The notes beneath the pieces were generated by a model. The model worked only from the letters and a program-made list of their open reading frames with translations, was not told the origin of the DNA and searched no databases. From positions 276,513 through 340,512 of the forward strand of contig JACNGE010000014.1 in the NCBI GenBank assembly GCA_014384285.1: a stretch of DNA of 64,000 bases. Direction: 5' to 3'. The stretch's first letter is position 1; each line of letters starts with the position of its first letter. The position numbers and the translations under genes are program-made. The DNA is from Actinomycetota bacterium. Lineage in GTDB: Bacteria > Actinomycetota > Acidimicrobiia > Actinomarinales > Actinomarinaceae. This document shows, piece by piece, positions 24,499-34,000 of this stretch.

Positions 24499-27093
24499 AT
24501 GCAAGATGAACAATACGAACCTGTAAAGCTAGAAAAAAAATGGCAAAAAATCTGGGAAGAAAATAGTAAATTTCGCCCAACTCCTTCAGAAAAAAAGTTT
24601 TCTATTGTAATCCCACCACCTAATGTAACAGGGTCTCTTCACATGGGCCATGCATTAGAACATTCAATTATTGATGTGATCGTAAGATATATGAGACTCA
24701 AAGGATTTGAAACTTTATGGGTTCCAGGGACTGATCATGCTGGAATTATTACCCAATTATTAGTTGAAAAAGAACTAGCCAAAGATGGGATTGATAAGAA
24801 CACATTAGGAAGAGATAAATTTATTGATGAAGTATGGAAATGGAAAGAAGAGTCTGGAGAAAATATCTCCAACCAAATGAAAACACTTGGGATGAGTTGT
24901 GATTGGAGTATGGAAAGATTCACTATGGATGATGGCCTATCTCAGGCAGTACAGCAAGTTTTTGTTGAATTATATGAAAAAGATCTAATTTACAAAGGAA
25001 CCAGGATGGTTAATTGGGATACGGAGTTAATGTCAGCAGTTTCTGATCTTGAAGTTAATATGACTTCAAAGCAAGGAAAACTATGGAATCTCCGGTATCA
25101 GGTGGGAGATGAATATTTAGTTATCGCAACCACTCGTCCAGAAACCTTACTGGGTGATACTGCAATTGCTGTTAATCCTGATGACGACAGGTATCAAAAT
25201 CTGATTGGAAAAGAAGCAATTGTTCCAATTGTGAACAGAAAGGTACCAATAATAGCCGACGAATATGTTGATATTGATTTTGGGTCAGGTTGTGTAAAAA
25301 TTACTCCAGCACATGACTTCAATGATTATGAAATAGGAGTCAAACACTCTTTGGATTTAATTAGTTGTATGGACCTTGATGGATCAATCCTAAATGAAAA
25401 CTTCATACCAGAGCAATACAGGGGGTTGGATAGATTTGATGCAAGAAAAAAAATTATTAAGGAGTTAGAGGGGTTAAATCAAGTAGTAAAAATTGAAGAC
25501 TACACCATACAGATTCCAATAGGCGATAGGTCCAAAAGCATTCTTGAACCAATGATTACTGAGCAGTGGTTTGTAAAAACTAAAGAAATAGCTCAAAAAG
25601 CAATAGATGCTGTCGAGGGTGATGAAATTCAATTTATCCCTAAGAATTGGGAAAAAACGTACTTTGAGTGGATGTACAACATTCAGGATTGGTGTATATC
25701 ACGACAGATTTGGTGGGGACATAGAATTCCGGCCTGGTATGACCAATCAGGAAATGTATATGTCGGCTTAACTGAAGATGAAGTTCGTAATGAAAATAAT
25801 CTCTCTGAAAATGAAAAACTAAACCAAGATGAAGACGTTCTTGATACCTGGTTCTCTTCTGCCTTATGGCCATTTTCAACATTTGGTTGGCCAAATGACA
25901 CTGATGAATTAAATAAGTACTATCCAACTTCTTTACTTGTGACTGGTTTTGATATTATTTTCTTTTGGGTAGCAAGAATGATAATGATGGGGATGCACTT
26001 TAAGAAAGCAGTACCTTTTAAAGATATCCTCATACATGGTTTAGTTAGAGATTCACAAGGCCGAAAGATGTCAAAAAGTTTAGGCAATACAATAGATCCA
26101 TTAGAGCTTTCGCAAAATCATGGTGCTGATGCATTAAGGTTTTCACTTATTGAAAAGGCTTCACCAGGTCAGGATGTTCCCTTTGATGAGGAGTGGACAG
26201 TTGCTGCTAAAAAGTTTGGTAATAAAATATGGAATGCTGCGAAATTTGTACATCTATATACTGACGATATTGAAAATTTAAAACCCAAAGAAATTAAAAG
26301 TCCAGAAAATATATGGATATTAGAAAGGTTTAATAACACTTTAAGTGACTTTGATTCACTATTTGAGGAATATAAAGTTTCTGAAGCATATAAAGTATTT
26401 TATAACTTTTTGTGGTCAGATCTTTTTGACTGGTACTTTGAGTTATCAAAAAACTTAATTCTCAATGATTCAAACAAACAGGAGACCGCGTATGTTCTTC
26501 GTTCCGTGTTCCTGAATTCTCTAAAAATTTTAAACCCTGCAATGCCACATATAACTGAAGAAATTTGGAGTTCATTTGATGAAAACTTACTTATTGATAA
26601 TAAGTGGCCATCTCACTATCCATCAATCATCGATGAAAAAAATGAAATAGAGATTCTAAAAAAACTAATTACACAAATAAGAAATTTTAAATTGACATAT
26701 GGAATCAAAAATTCTCAGATTGTCGAAATGTATACAGAGGAGTCAATGGAACGGTGGGTAAAGCTTCAGATAGAACTTTTTACAAAATCGAAAATTAATA
26801 CTAATTTGCAAATCTTTTCAAATCATGAAAATTTGATAATTTTTCAAAATCAAAATTACAAAATTGGCTTAGTCCCTGGAGAGTATATTGATTTCGACAT
26901 CGAAAAGAAAAAACTATCTAAAAAACTTGTTGAGCTTAATAAATCTATAGAAATTTCAGAATCTAGATTAAAAAATAAAAAATTTATTGAAAATGCTAAA
27001 AAAGAACTAATTGAAAAAGAAAAAAATAATTTAGAAACTCTAACAATAGAAATCCAAACAATTAATGAAACTTTAAAAACACTTAATGGATAA
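24499..27093 (+). CDS. valS: Valyl-tRNA synthetase
   Basis: This 864-aa class I synthetase charges tRNA-Val. The nucleotide-binding motifs are PPPNVTGSLHMGH near residues 39-51 and KMSKS at about 523-527. The editing (CP1) domain contains ATTRPETLLGDTA and the W-rich active-site region IQDWCISRQIWWGHRIPAW is present. The C-terminus ends in a Lys/Glu-rich coiled coil (about 800-864) that contacts tRNA. It starts directly after clpX and overlaps folC by 8 nt. Confidence 0.97.
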   Translation: MQDEQYEPVKLEKKWQKIWEENSKFRPTPSEKKFSIVIPPPNVTGSLHMGHALEHSIIDVIVRYMRLKGFETLWVPGTDHAGIITQLLVEKELAKDGIDKNTLGRDKFIDEVWKWKEESGENISNQMKTLGMSCDWSMERFTMDDGLSQAVQQVFVELYEKDLIYKGTRMVNWDTELMSAVSDLEVNMTSKQGKLWNLRYQVGDEYLVIATTRPETLLGDTAIAVNPDDDRYQNLIGKEAIVPIVNRKVPIIADEYVDIDFGSGCVKITPAHDFNDYEIGVKHSLDLISCMDLDGSILNENFIPEQYRGLDRFDARKKIIKELEGLNQVVKIEDYTIQIPIGDRSKSILEPMITEQWFVKTKEIAQKAIDAVEGDEIQFIPKNWEKTYFEWMYNIQDWCISRQIWWGHRIPAWYDQSGNVYVGLTEDEVRNENNLSENEKLNQDEDVLDTWFSSALWPFSTFGWPNDTDELNKYYPTSLLVTGFDIIFFWVARMIMMGMHFKKAVPFKDILIHGLVRDSQGRKMSKSLGNTIDPLELSQNHGADALRFSLIEKASPGQDVPFDEEWTVAAKKFGNKIWNAAKFVHLYTDDIENLKPKEIKSPENIWILERFNNTLSDFDSLFEEYKVSEAYKVFYNFLWSDLFDWYFELSKNLILNDSNKQETAYVLRSVFLNSLKILNPAMPHITEEIWSSFDENLLIDNKWPSHYPSIIDEKNEIEILKKLITQIRNFKLTYGIKNSQIVEMYTEESMERWVKLQIELFTKSKINTNLQIFSNHENLIIFQNQNYKIGLVPGEYIDFDIEKKKLSKKLVELNKSIEISESRLKNKKFIENAKKELIEKEKNNLETLTIEIQTINETLKTLNG

Positions 27094-28300
27094 CCTTCAA
27101 TATTTATACAAAAAATCATTATCTCGTTCAAATAAAAATTTAGAAGTTATAAGAAAATTTTTTACTACTGATCAGCTTCAATATTTAAGTTATAGATCTG
27201 TTTCAATAATCGGTACAAATGGTAAAACCTCCACAGCAACAGTGTTAAATGAATTACTTCATGCAGAGGGTCTAAAAACATGTTTATTTACTTCACCTCA
27301 TTTAGTAACTTTAAATGAGAGAATTCAAATCAATAAAGACCTGATTAATAATACTGATTTAGAAAAGTACCTTAGCAAGATAATCTCTTTCGAGAAAAAA
27401 CATAAAATTACTCTCGGTTATTTTGAATCCTTATTTTTAATTGCTGCAAGTTATTTTATTGATAATGAACTTGATATCTTCATTGTAGAAGCGGGCATAG
27501 GAGGAAGATTAGACACAACTTCCATAATTAGTAGTCGAATTGTTTGTTTGACGAATGTTAGCTTAGATCATACTGAATTACTGGGAAATTCTATCCAGGA
27601 GATTCTTCTTGAAAAAATACTTATATCTCAAAAAATTGACACTTTTATTGTTGGAAGTCCTGAAATCCATCAAAAATATGAAAACTTTATTAAAGATACA
27701 TTAAATATTAAAAATGAACAATATATATTGGGATTTGGTTCAAAAGATAAAAATAATTCTACGAATACAAATCTAAAGAATTTCGTAAGGACTAATCAAG
27801 ATACAGCAATAGCTGCTGCTAAAAAAATACTCCAAACTAACAATTTGAAAAATATAAAGATTCCCATTGATCAAATAGACAATAACTTAAGCTACATAAA
27901 ACCTAGTGGAAGATTCCAAATCCTTAATGGCGAACATAATATAAAAATAATTGATGGAGCTCATAACCCAGGAGGTATAGAAGCCTTTTTTAATTTATTT
28001 GAAGACACATATTCTATGGAAGAGATTACTAAATTAAATTGTTATATTGGTTTTAACAAAAACAAAGACTTTAAACAAATGCTTGATATTATTTGGTCGA
28101 AAAAATATGTAAAGATAAAAGTACTCGAAAAAGATACATTTCATAATCAATTAGATCCTCAAAGTATTGAAACTTATTTCGATTCTTCCAGTAAACAATT
28201 TAAAAAAGCAACTCTTCAGGAATTTCACATAACTAATGAGCCATCTATTTTGTTAGGTAGTTTATATTTAGTTGGAGAATATATAAAGGAATACAAATGA
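27086..28300 (+). CDS. folC: Folylpolyglutamate / dihydrofolate synthase
   Basis: This 404-aa Mur-ligase-fold enzyme adds glutamate to folates, and in bacteria usually also makes dihydrofolate. The P-loop SIIGTNGKTSTATVL is at about residues 38-52, followed by the TSPHL signature and the DGAHNPGG motif of the C-terminal domain (about 290-297). The length is typical. It overlaps valS by 8 nt and ndk by 4 nt (ATGA), consistent with the actinobacterial valS-folC-ndk operon. Confidence 0.95.
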   Translation: MDNLQYLYKKSLSRSNKNLEVIRKFFTTDQLQYLSYRSVSIIGTNGKTSTATVLNELLHAEGLKTCLFTSPHLVTLNERIQINKDLINNTDLEKYLSKIISFEKKHKITLGYFESLFLIAASYFIDNELDIFIVEAGIGGRLDTTSIISSRIVCLTNVSLDHTELLGNSIQEILLEKILISQKIDTFIVGSPEIHQKYENFIKDTLNIKNEQYILGFGSKDKNNSTNTNLKNFVRTNQDTAIAAAKKILQTNNLKNIKIPIDQIDNNLSYIKPSGRFQILNGEHNIKIIDGAHNPGGIEAFFNLFEDTYSMEEITKLNCYIGFNKNKDFKQMLDIIWSKKYVKIKVLEKDTFHNQLDPQSIETYFDSSSKQFKKATLQEFHITNEPSILLGSLYLVGEYIKEYK

Positions 28301-28692
28301 AAACATTTTTTATGATCAAACCTGATGGGGTTAAAAGAAATATTATTGGTGATGTTATAAATAGAGTCGAAAGAAAAGATTTTGTAATTACAAAAATGAA
28401 AATGATGCAAATTACTCCAGAGCTAGCAGAGAAGCATTATGGTGAGCATTCAGAGAAACCATTTTTTAATGATTTAGTGAACTTTATTACCAGCGGTCCA
28501 GTTGTGGCTATGGAAGTTGAAGGTGAAAATGCTGTCCTTGCAATTAGAGAACTAATGGGGGCAACAAACCCTGCTGATGCTGATCCCGGAACAATCAGAG
28601 GCGATCTAGCATCTAAATTAGAAGAAAATGTAGTCCACGGATCTGACTCCGAGGAGAGTGCAGACAGGGAATTAGCCCTATTTTTTAACTAG
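28297..28692 (+). CDS. ndk: Nucleoside diphosphate kinase
   Basis: This 131-aa enzyme transfers phosphate between nucleoside di- and triphosphates. The phospho-accepting His is H114 in NVVHGSDS, and MIKPDGVKRN and TNPADADPGTIRGD are the other conserved segments. Nearly the minimal length of the family. ATGA overlap with folC. Confidence 0.97.
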   Translation: MKTFFMIKPDGVKRNIIGDVINRVERKDFVITKMKMMQITPELAEKHYGEHSEKPFFNDLVNFITSGPVVAMEVEGENAVLAIRELMGATNPADADPGTIRGDLASKLEENVVHGSDSEESADRELALFFN

Positions 28693-28739
28693 AAAATTTC
28701 TATTTCACTTGATTATTTTCTCTATTAGTCTGAACATAC

Positions 28740-29783
28740 ATGGCAGGATTAAACCTTAGAAGAACTTTATTTGGCGGTAATGACATCGCAATAGATCTTG
28801 GTACAGCAAATACTCTTATTTATGTAAAGGGTGTGGGTATTGTTGTAGACGAGCCTACAATTTTGGCCATTAACAAAATTGATGGAAGTATTTTAGCTGT
28901 TGGGAGAGAGGCAAAAAAACTAGTTGGACGTGTTCCAGACTCTATTGAACTCGTAAAGCCATTACGTGATGGTGTTATTTCTGAAATTGAAATGGCAGAG
29001 GAACTAGTAAAGACTCTACTTTCAAGAGCAATTGGACGTGCTTACTCTAAACCAAGAATAATAATTTGTGTCCCCAATGGTGTTACAAGTGTTGAGCAAA
29101 GGTCAATTGAAACAGCAGCACATGCTACAGGTGCATCCGAAGTTTTTACAATTGAGGAACCTATGGCTGCTTCAATAGGTGCCGGACTACCGGTGTTCGA
29201 ACCTGTTGGAAATATGATTATAGACATTGGTGGAGGAACAACGGAGATTGCTGTAATTTCTATGGGGGATGTAGTAAATGCTAATTCCGTACGTGTCGGC
29301 GGTGAGGACATGACTGAGCGATTAATTGAGTTTCTTAGAAGTGAACATGCAATGTTGATAGATGAAGGTATCGCAGAATCATTAAAGCATGCAGTTGGTT
29401 CTGCGTTTCAGTTTGACAAGGAGCCGCAGGTCACTGTTACTGGTCGAGATATTGTAAAAGGGGTTCCTAAACAAGTTTTATTGGAGGCATCGGATGTTCG
29501 TGATGCATTGGCACCAATTGTTAATGAAATTATTGAAGCTATTAGAATTTCATTGTCAAAAACCCCTCCAGCTTTAGTTTTAGATATAGATAAAGATGGA
29601 GCATGGTTGACCGGTGGTGGGTCAATTCTAAAACAACTTGATAGAAAAATAGCTGAAGAACTCGGAATTCCTATAAATATGACTGAAGACCCGTTAAGCA
29701 CAGTTGTAGTTGGCTCAGGATTTTGTTTGGAACGATTTGAGGATTATAGATCGGTATTAAAGGCCTCACCTAAACCTAGTTAA
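28740..29783 (+). CDS. mreB: Rod-shape actin homologue MreB
   Basis: This 347-aa actin-fold ATPase polymerises under the membrane and directs lateral cell-wall synthesis. Phosphate and adenosine motifs are visible: DLGTANTLIY, DIGGGTTEIAVISMG and TGGGSILKQLD. The length is standard. It opens a block mreB-mreC-mreD-PBP2-rodA with spacing of 3 nt or overlaps, so it is one operon. Most actinobacteria that grow from the poles have lost or repurposed MreB; its presence with the full set suggests classical rod elongation here. Confidence 0.97.
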   Translation: MAGLNLRRTLFGGNDIAIDLGTANTLIYVKGVGIVVDEPTILAINKIDGSILAVGREAKKLVGRVPDSIELVKPLRDGVISEIEMAEELVKTLLSRAIGRAYSKPRIIICVPNGVTSVEQRSIETAAHATGASEVFTIEEPMAASIGAGLPVFEPVGNMIIDIGGGTTEIAVISMGDVVNANSVRVGGEDMTERLIEFLRSEHAMLIDEGIAESLKHAVGSAFQFDKEPQVTVTGRDIVKGVPKQVLLEASDVRDALAPIVNEIIEAIRISLSKTPPALVLDIDKDGAWLTGGGSILKQLDRKIAEELGIPINMTEDPLSTVVVGSGFCLERFEDYRSVLKASPKPS

Positions 29784-29786
29784 TTC

Positions 29787-30584
29787 ATGATTGATAACTA
29801 TAATCCGAACAAAAGAAAATATGTTTATTACTTTTTAGCTATTCTGCTTAGTTTGACAGTTTTAACAATAGATGTTTTTTCAGAGAAAAATTTATCTAGA
29901 TATTTAAGTGAACAGTTAAATGCAGTATTTCCAGAACCCGAAGTGATTAATAATAATTTTAATTTTACATCTTTAAGCATTTTTAAAACCAAGAGTAATC
30001 TAATAAATGAAAATATTAGATTAAAAAATGAAGTTATTGAATTAAGGAAACTTAAAATAGAAAATGAAAAACTTAGAGAGGAAAATAAAAGTAACAACTT
30101 GGTTGTCAAAGAAGTTGATACTTCAACCTATAATATTTTAGAATCTTCGATTATTTTCAAAACGCCTTCTGAAGAATATCTAATTTCTGGAGGCGAAAAC
30201 ATCAATTTAAAAGTGAAAGATTTAGTAATTGATGAAAGTTCATATGTTGTGGGTGTAGTTTCTAATGTGAGGCAAAATAGATCTATTATATCAACTTTAG
30301 AAAATGCTAATTTTTCAATCCAGGGAATTGATAAATATGGGAATGAATACCTAATAACATCAGACAGTGAGTCTCTTTTAATTAATTCAGTAAAACTTAG
30401 ATCGACCAATACAGATATCAAATTAATTTATACTGATGTTTCATTTGGTCACCCAGGGCAGTTTCCAATTGTAGATTTATCAACAATCCCAATTACTATC
30501 TCTAATGATAAATTAAGAGTCCAGATTCCTATTGATTTTAGTTTGAGTTATTTCTCTAATTTGTATTTAGTTCAAACAAAATGA
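29787..30584 (+). CDS. mreC: Rod-shape-determining protein MreC
   Basis: This 265-aa protein has one N-terminal membrane span (about residues 13-30), a coiled coil (about 67-100, rich in Leu/Lys/Glu) and a beta-barrel MreC domain. Segments like VGVVSNVRQNRSIIS and the GHPGQFP region correspond to the conserved core. It links MreB inside the cell with PBP2 and RodA outside. It starts 3 nt after mreB, and its stop overlaps the mreD start (ATGA). Confidence 0.93.
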   Translation: MIDNYNPNKRKYVYYFLAILLSLTVLTIDVFSEKNLSRYLSEQLNAVFPEPEVINNNFNFTSLSIFKTKSNLINENIRLKNEVIELRKLKIENEKLREENKSNNLVVKEVDTSTYNILESSIIFKTPSEEYLISGGENINLKVKDLVIDESSYVVGVVSNVRQNRSIISTLENANFSIQGIDKYGNEYLITSDSESLLINSVKLRSTNTDIKLIYTDVSFGHPGQFPIVDLSTIPITISNDKLRVQIPIDFSLSYFSNLYLVQTK

Positions 30585-31051
30585 AATTTCTAAGAAAGAT
30601 ATTATTAATATTCTTAACTTTTTTATTGATATTTACTGAAGCAAGGGTAAATACATTATTAAGTGATATTGACTATATAGAGATGCTTCCTTTTTTGATT
30701 TATATTTTTTATGTATCTCTGTATTCTTTTTCTAGTGGTTCATCGTTAGTTTTAGTATTAAGTGGATTTTATTTTGACCTTTTTCTTACCGATAACTTTT
30801 TAGGATATACCTCAATAAAATTCTTACTAATTTGTACAATTATTCATTACCTATACACGAGACTAAGTAGCGGGATAGTCACTGAATTTACCCTATTTTA
30901 CCTCTCAGCACTTATTTATAAATTTGAAGTAATTTCTTCTAGTTTGGGAATCAACTTCATTTATATAATAATTATTTGTTTACCCAATTACTTTTTATTT
31001 AAAATATTGGCCAGTACTCTAAGAAGAGATGTTTTTTCAACAAAAATTTAG
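30581..31051 (+). CDS. mreD: Rod-shape-determining protein MreD
   Basis: This 156-aa, very hydrophobic protein has about five membrane spans, matching MreD in size and profile. Sequence motifs of MreD are weak in general, so the call rests on length, hydropathy and its fixed place between mreC and the PBP2 gene. The 3' end overlaps the PBP2 gene by 23 nt. Confidence 0.85.
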   Translation: MKFLRKILLIFLTFLLIFTEARVNTLLSDIDYIEMLPFLIYIFYVSLYSFSSGSSLVLVLSGFYFDLFLTDNFLGYTSIKFLLICTIIHYLYTRLSSGIVTEFTLFYLSALIYKFEVISSSLGINFIYIIIICLPNYFLFKILASTLRRDVFSTKI

Positions 31052-32864
31052 AATACTTTCTTTTTTAATAGTTATTAGCTTCATCGGGTTGTTAATCAAT
31101 ATCTATAATTTACAAATTTTAGATAGAGAAAATTCTATTATTTCTGTGAATCAACAAACATTAGATATTGTTTATCTCCCATCTCCGAGAGGAGAAATTT
31201 ACGATGTTAACAATATTAAGCTAGCTTCTTCTTCTTTACAGCCACACCTGTTTTTAAATCTTCGAAAAATTAACGATAATAATCAAGATACCTATGAACA
31301 ATATTTAAGGTATAATTTTCCCAATCTAGAGACTAAATTTATTAAAGAACTTTTTGAGAAAAATGAATTACTTGTAAAAGTTATTAATATTCAAGAACTT
31401 GATTTTGATGACAGGCAAAGCCTTTCATCCCTAGATGCTTTTGAAATATTTGATTTCCCTATTCGTCTATATGAGTATGAAAATATTGCTTCACACGTTA
31501 TAGGTTATCTAGGGGAACCTTCTTTAGAAGATGCTCAGACATTCCCTTTGTCACTCAATGTTAATATTGTTGGTAAGAGCGGTTTAGAAAGATACTATGA
31601 AAATGATTTATCGGGGGAGCCCACTCAGATAATATTTAAAGGTAGTGAAATAGAAAAAATTGTAGAAGGTAGCTCTGGTAAGGATATTAAGACAAGTTTA
31701 AATATAAATCTCCAGATGATTGCCACCGAATCATTACTGCAGGGTATGGATTTAGCAAATGATAAATTTGAATCTAGAGAAGAAATTCGAAAAGGCGCTG
31801 TAGTGGTGATAAATATACAAACTAATGAAGTTGTCTCAATGGTATCTTTACCAGATTATGATCCTAATAACTTTATGGAAGGTATTTCTAAAAGGAAGTT
31901 TAATGAACTTAATATTGCTGGAGCTTTTAATAACTATCCTATTCAAGGACAGTATCCTCCTGGATCAGTTTTTAAAGTTGTTGCTTATTGGTTAGCAGAA
32001 GGTGAAAATATTTATCCTGAAGGACTATCTTCTCGTAATGGCAGAATAGACTGCAAAGGAAGCCTATCATTTGGTTTTAATGATGGATCTAAACAAGTTT
32101 ACAACGACTGGAAAGAGGATGGTCATGGGAGAGTTAACTTAGGTTCTTCTATAAAAGAATCCTGCAATGTATATTTTTGGGATATAGCTCTAAAAATATG
32201 GAGAGAATACGAAGGTACATCAGCAGAATCAATCCTTCAGGAATATGCAAGAAATCTAGGCTTTGGTGAAACCACTAATATAGATCTGCCTTATGAGGCG
32301 TCTGGAGTAGTGCCAGACAGAAATCTTTTTGAGGAATGGACTGTATCTCAACCTGAAAGAGTCAGGCCTGAAGGATGGTTAGGTGGAGATTTAATGAACT
32401 TAATTATTGGACAGGGAGCAATTACGGCAACTCCAATTCAAGTTGCAAATGCATATAGATCTTTAATTTCTGGAAAGTTGTCTAGTCCACGCATAAATGT
32501 AGAACAAAAAAGCGAAAATGAGAAATTACTGAACGTGAGTGAAGACTTTATTAATTTTTTATTACAAGATCTTAACTCTGTAACAAATGAAGGCGGCACG
32601 GCTCATGCTTCTTTTTCAGTACTTGGAAGTGAAGTTGAAGATGTTGGTGGAAAAACTGGAACTGCACAAAACTCAGGAGATAAAAATAATACCTCTTGGT
32701 TTGTTGGAATAGATTCAATCAGTAACCCAAAATATGTGATTGCCACAGTTGTAGAAGAAGGTGGTTCTGGTAGTGCTATAGCAGCTCCCGTTACACGAAG
32801 AGTAATTCAATCCTTAAGAGGTTTAGAGCTAACACCAGTAAAGTTTGGAGAAATAACTGAATGA
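31029..32864 (+). CDS. mrdA: Penicillin-binding protein 2 (elongasome transpeptidase)
   Basis: This 611-aa class B PBP has one N-terminal span (about 8-24), a pedestal/dimerisation domain beginning with SPRGEIYD, and a transpeptidase domain. Active-site motifs are S313-V-F-K316 (PGSVFK), SCN beginning at S378, and KTGT at 542-545. It cross-links peptidoglycan during side-wall growth together with RodA. It overlaps mreD by 23 nt and rodA by 4 nt. Confidence 0.95.
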   Translation: MFFQQKFRILSFLIVISFIGLLINIYNLQILDRENSIISVNQQTLDIVYLPSPRGEIYDVNNIKLASSSLQPHLFLNLRKINDNNQDTYEQYLRYNFPNLETKFIKELFEKNELLVKVINIQELDFDDRQSLSSLDAFEIFDFPIRLYEYENIASHVIGYLGEPSLEDAQTFPLSLNVNIVGKSGLERYYENDLSGEPTQIIFKGSEIEKIVEGSSGKDIKTSLNINLQMIATESLLQGMDLANDKFESREEIRKGAVVVINIQTNEVVSMVSLPDYDPNNFMEGISKRKFNELNIAGAFNNYPIQGQYPPGSVFKVVAYWLAEGENIYPEGLSSRNGRIDCKGSLSFGFNDGSKQVYNDWKEDGHGRVNLGSSIKESCNVYFWDIALKIWREYEGTSAESILQEYARNLGFGETTNIDLPYEASGVVPDRNLFEEWTVSQPERVRPEGWLGGDLMNLIIGQGAITATPIQVANAYRSLISGKLSSPRINVEQKSENEKLLNVSEDFINFLLQDLNSVTNEGGTAHASFSVLGSEVEDVGGKTGTAQNSGDKNNTSWFVGIDSISNPKYVIATVVEEGGSGSAIAAPVTRRVIQSLRGLELTPVKFGEITE

Positions 32865-33931
32865 ATACTAGAAAGATTACACTTTTAGGTCCGGAAGGCA
32901 CAAACTTAACTTTATTGACAATTTTTTTAATGCTAAATTTTGTTTCCTGGTTAACTTTATTTACACTTTCAGATGGTTTAACTTTTGACACGCAGAATAC
33001 AGTTTTTAGACAGATGACTTTTTCAATAATTGCAATAATTATATTTTTCGGAATAACCTACGTTTCTTTAGAACAAATTAATAAATATTCATACATTTTT
33101 TTCTACATAGTATCAATGTTGTTAATTTTATTATTTGCAACAGACCCAAAAGAAGGGGTTAGAAGGTGGTTCGATCTTGGTCTAGTCGATTTCCAACCTT
33201 CTGAGTATATAAAAATTGCTCTTGTGTTGTTTATTTCTAAATCGTTTACTGAAAAATATAACAAAATCTATGTCGGAACTATTTCATTTTTAGCTATAGG
33301 ATTAGTATTTTTCCAACCGGACCTGGGAACTACTACTTTATTAATTGCTATTACTTTGTGTATGTTTTTCGTATCTGATATTAAGACACGACATTTATTG
33401 ACATTGGCACTTATTGGTGGCGTTGGCTTTTTTGGGCTTCTAGAAATAGGTCTCATAAATAATTATCAGCTTAATCGTATTACCAGTTTTTTTGACTCAG
33501 TAGACTTTGCTCAATCACAAAGTAGATTAGCTATTTCTACAGGTGGTTTAACGGGCCAGTTTTTTGAAGTTGATAAAGTTAATCTAATTTTTATCCCAGT
33601 TCAGAGTACTGATTTTATTTTTTCAGCTTATGCATATCAATTTGGATTTTTAGGCGTAGTTTTTCTATCTGCTTTATGGGCATTTTTCTTTTATAGAGTT
33701 GGAAGAATTATATTAAGCACACAGTCGGATTTTGAAAAATTTTTACTTGCTGGTTTTTCCGCATCTCTTATATTTCAGATATTTATTAATATCTCAACAG
33801 TAATCGGAATCATACCAGTGACTGGAATGCCCTTTCCTTTGTTAAGCCTTGGAGGATCTTCTATTGTTGCAACAGCAGTTATTTTTGGAATAATAAATAG
33901 AATATTTATTGAAAATAACGTAGTTATTTAA
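32861..33931 (+). CDS. rodA: RodA peptidoglycan glycosyltransferase (SEDS family)
   Basis: This 356-aa polytopic SEDS protein polymerises glycan strands from lipid II. Recognisable segments are RWFDLGLVDFQPSE with the conserved Glu, FFQPDLGTT, and the C-terminal GMPFPLLSLGGSS. About ten membrane spans. Its partner PBP2 is encoded directly upstream (ATGA overlap). An 8-bp AT-only inverted repeat overlaps the stop codon. Confidence 0.95.
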   Translation: MNTRKITLLGPEGTNLTLLTIFLMLNFVSWLTLFTLSDGLTFDTQNTVFRQMTFSIIAIIIFFGITYVSLEQINKYSYIFFYIVSMLLILLFATDPKEGVRRWFDLGLVDFQPSEYIKIALVLFISKSFTEKYNKIYVGTISFLAIGLVFFQPDLGTTTLLIAITLCMFFVSDIKTRHLLTLALIGGVGFFGLLEIGLINNYQLNRITSFFDSVDFAQSQSRLAISTGGLTGQFFEVDKVNLIFIPVQSTDFIFSAYAYQFGFLGVVFLSALWAFFFYRVGRIILSTQSDFEKFLLAGFSASLIFQIFINISTVIGIIPVTGMPFPLLSLGGSSIVATAVIFGIINRIFIENNVVI

Positions 33932-33944
33932 TATTTAATAACTA
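33921..33944 (+). other. 8-bp inverted repeat at the end of rodA
   Basis: TAGTTATT (33921-33928) and AATAACTA (33937-33944) form a perfect 8-bp stem around an 8-nt loop that spans the rodA stop codon. No long T-run follows directly. It may be a weak terminator or 3' stabiliser at the end of the mre operon. Confidence 0.3.
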
Positions 33945-33966
33945 CTATCCTTGTCTCATGAGTTTT

Positions 33967-33972
33967 TATAAT
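33967..33972 (+). promoter_or_regulatory. Candidate -10 box (TATAAT) for the RNase E/G-rplU-rpmA-obg operon
   Basis: A consensus TATAAT lies in the 69-nt gap between rodA and the RNase gene. A start at about 33979 would give a 20-nt leader carrying the GGAGG ribosome binding site (33991-33995). The -35 region is not recognisable. Confidence 0.45.
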
Positions 33973-34000
33973 ATATTTTCACATCAATATGGAGGTTTTA

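Noticed and set aside
33989-34000. ATG 33989 as RNase E/G start
   Set aside because: The ATG overlaps the GGAGG ribosome binding site of ATG 34001, which has correct spacing.
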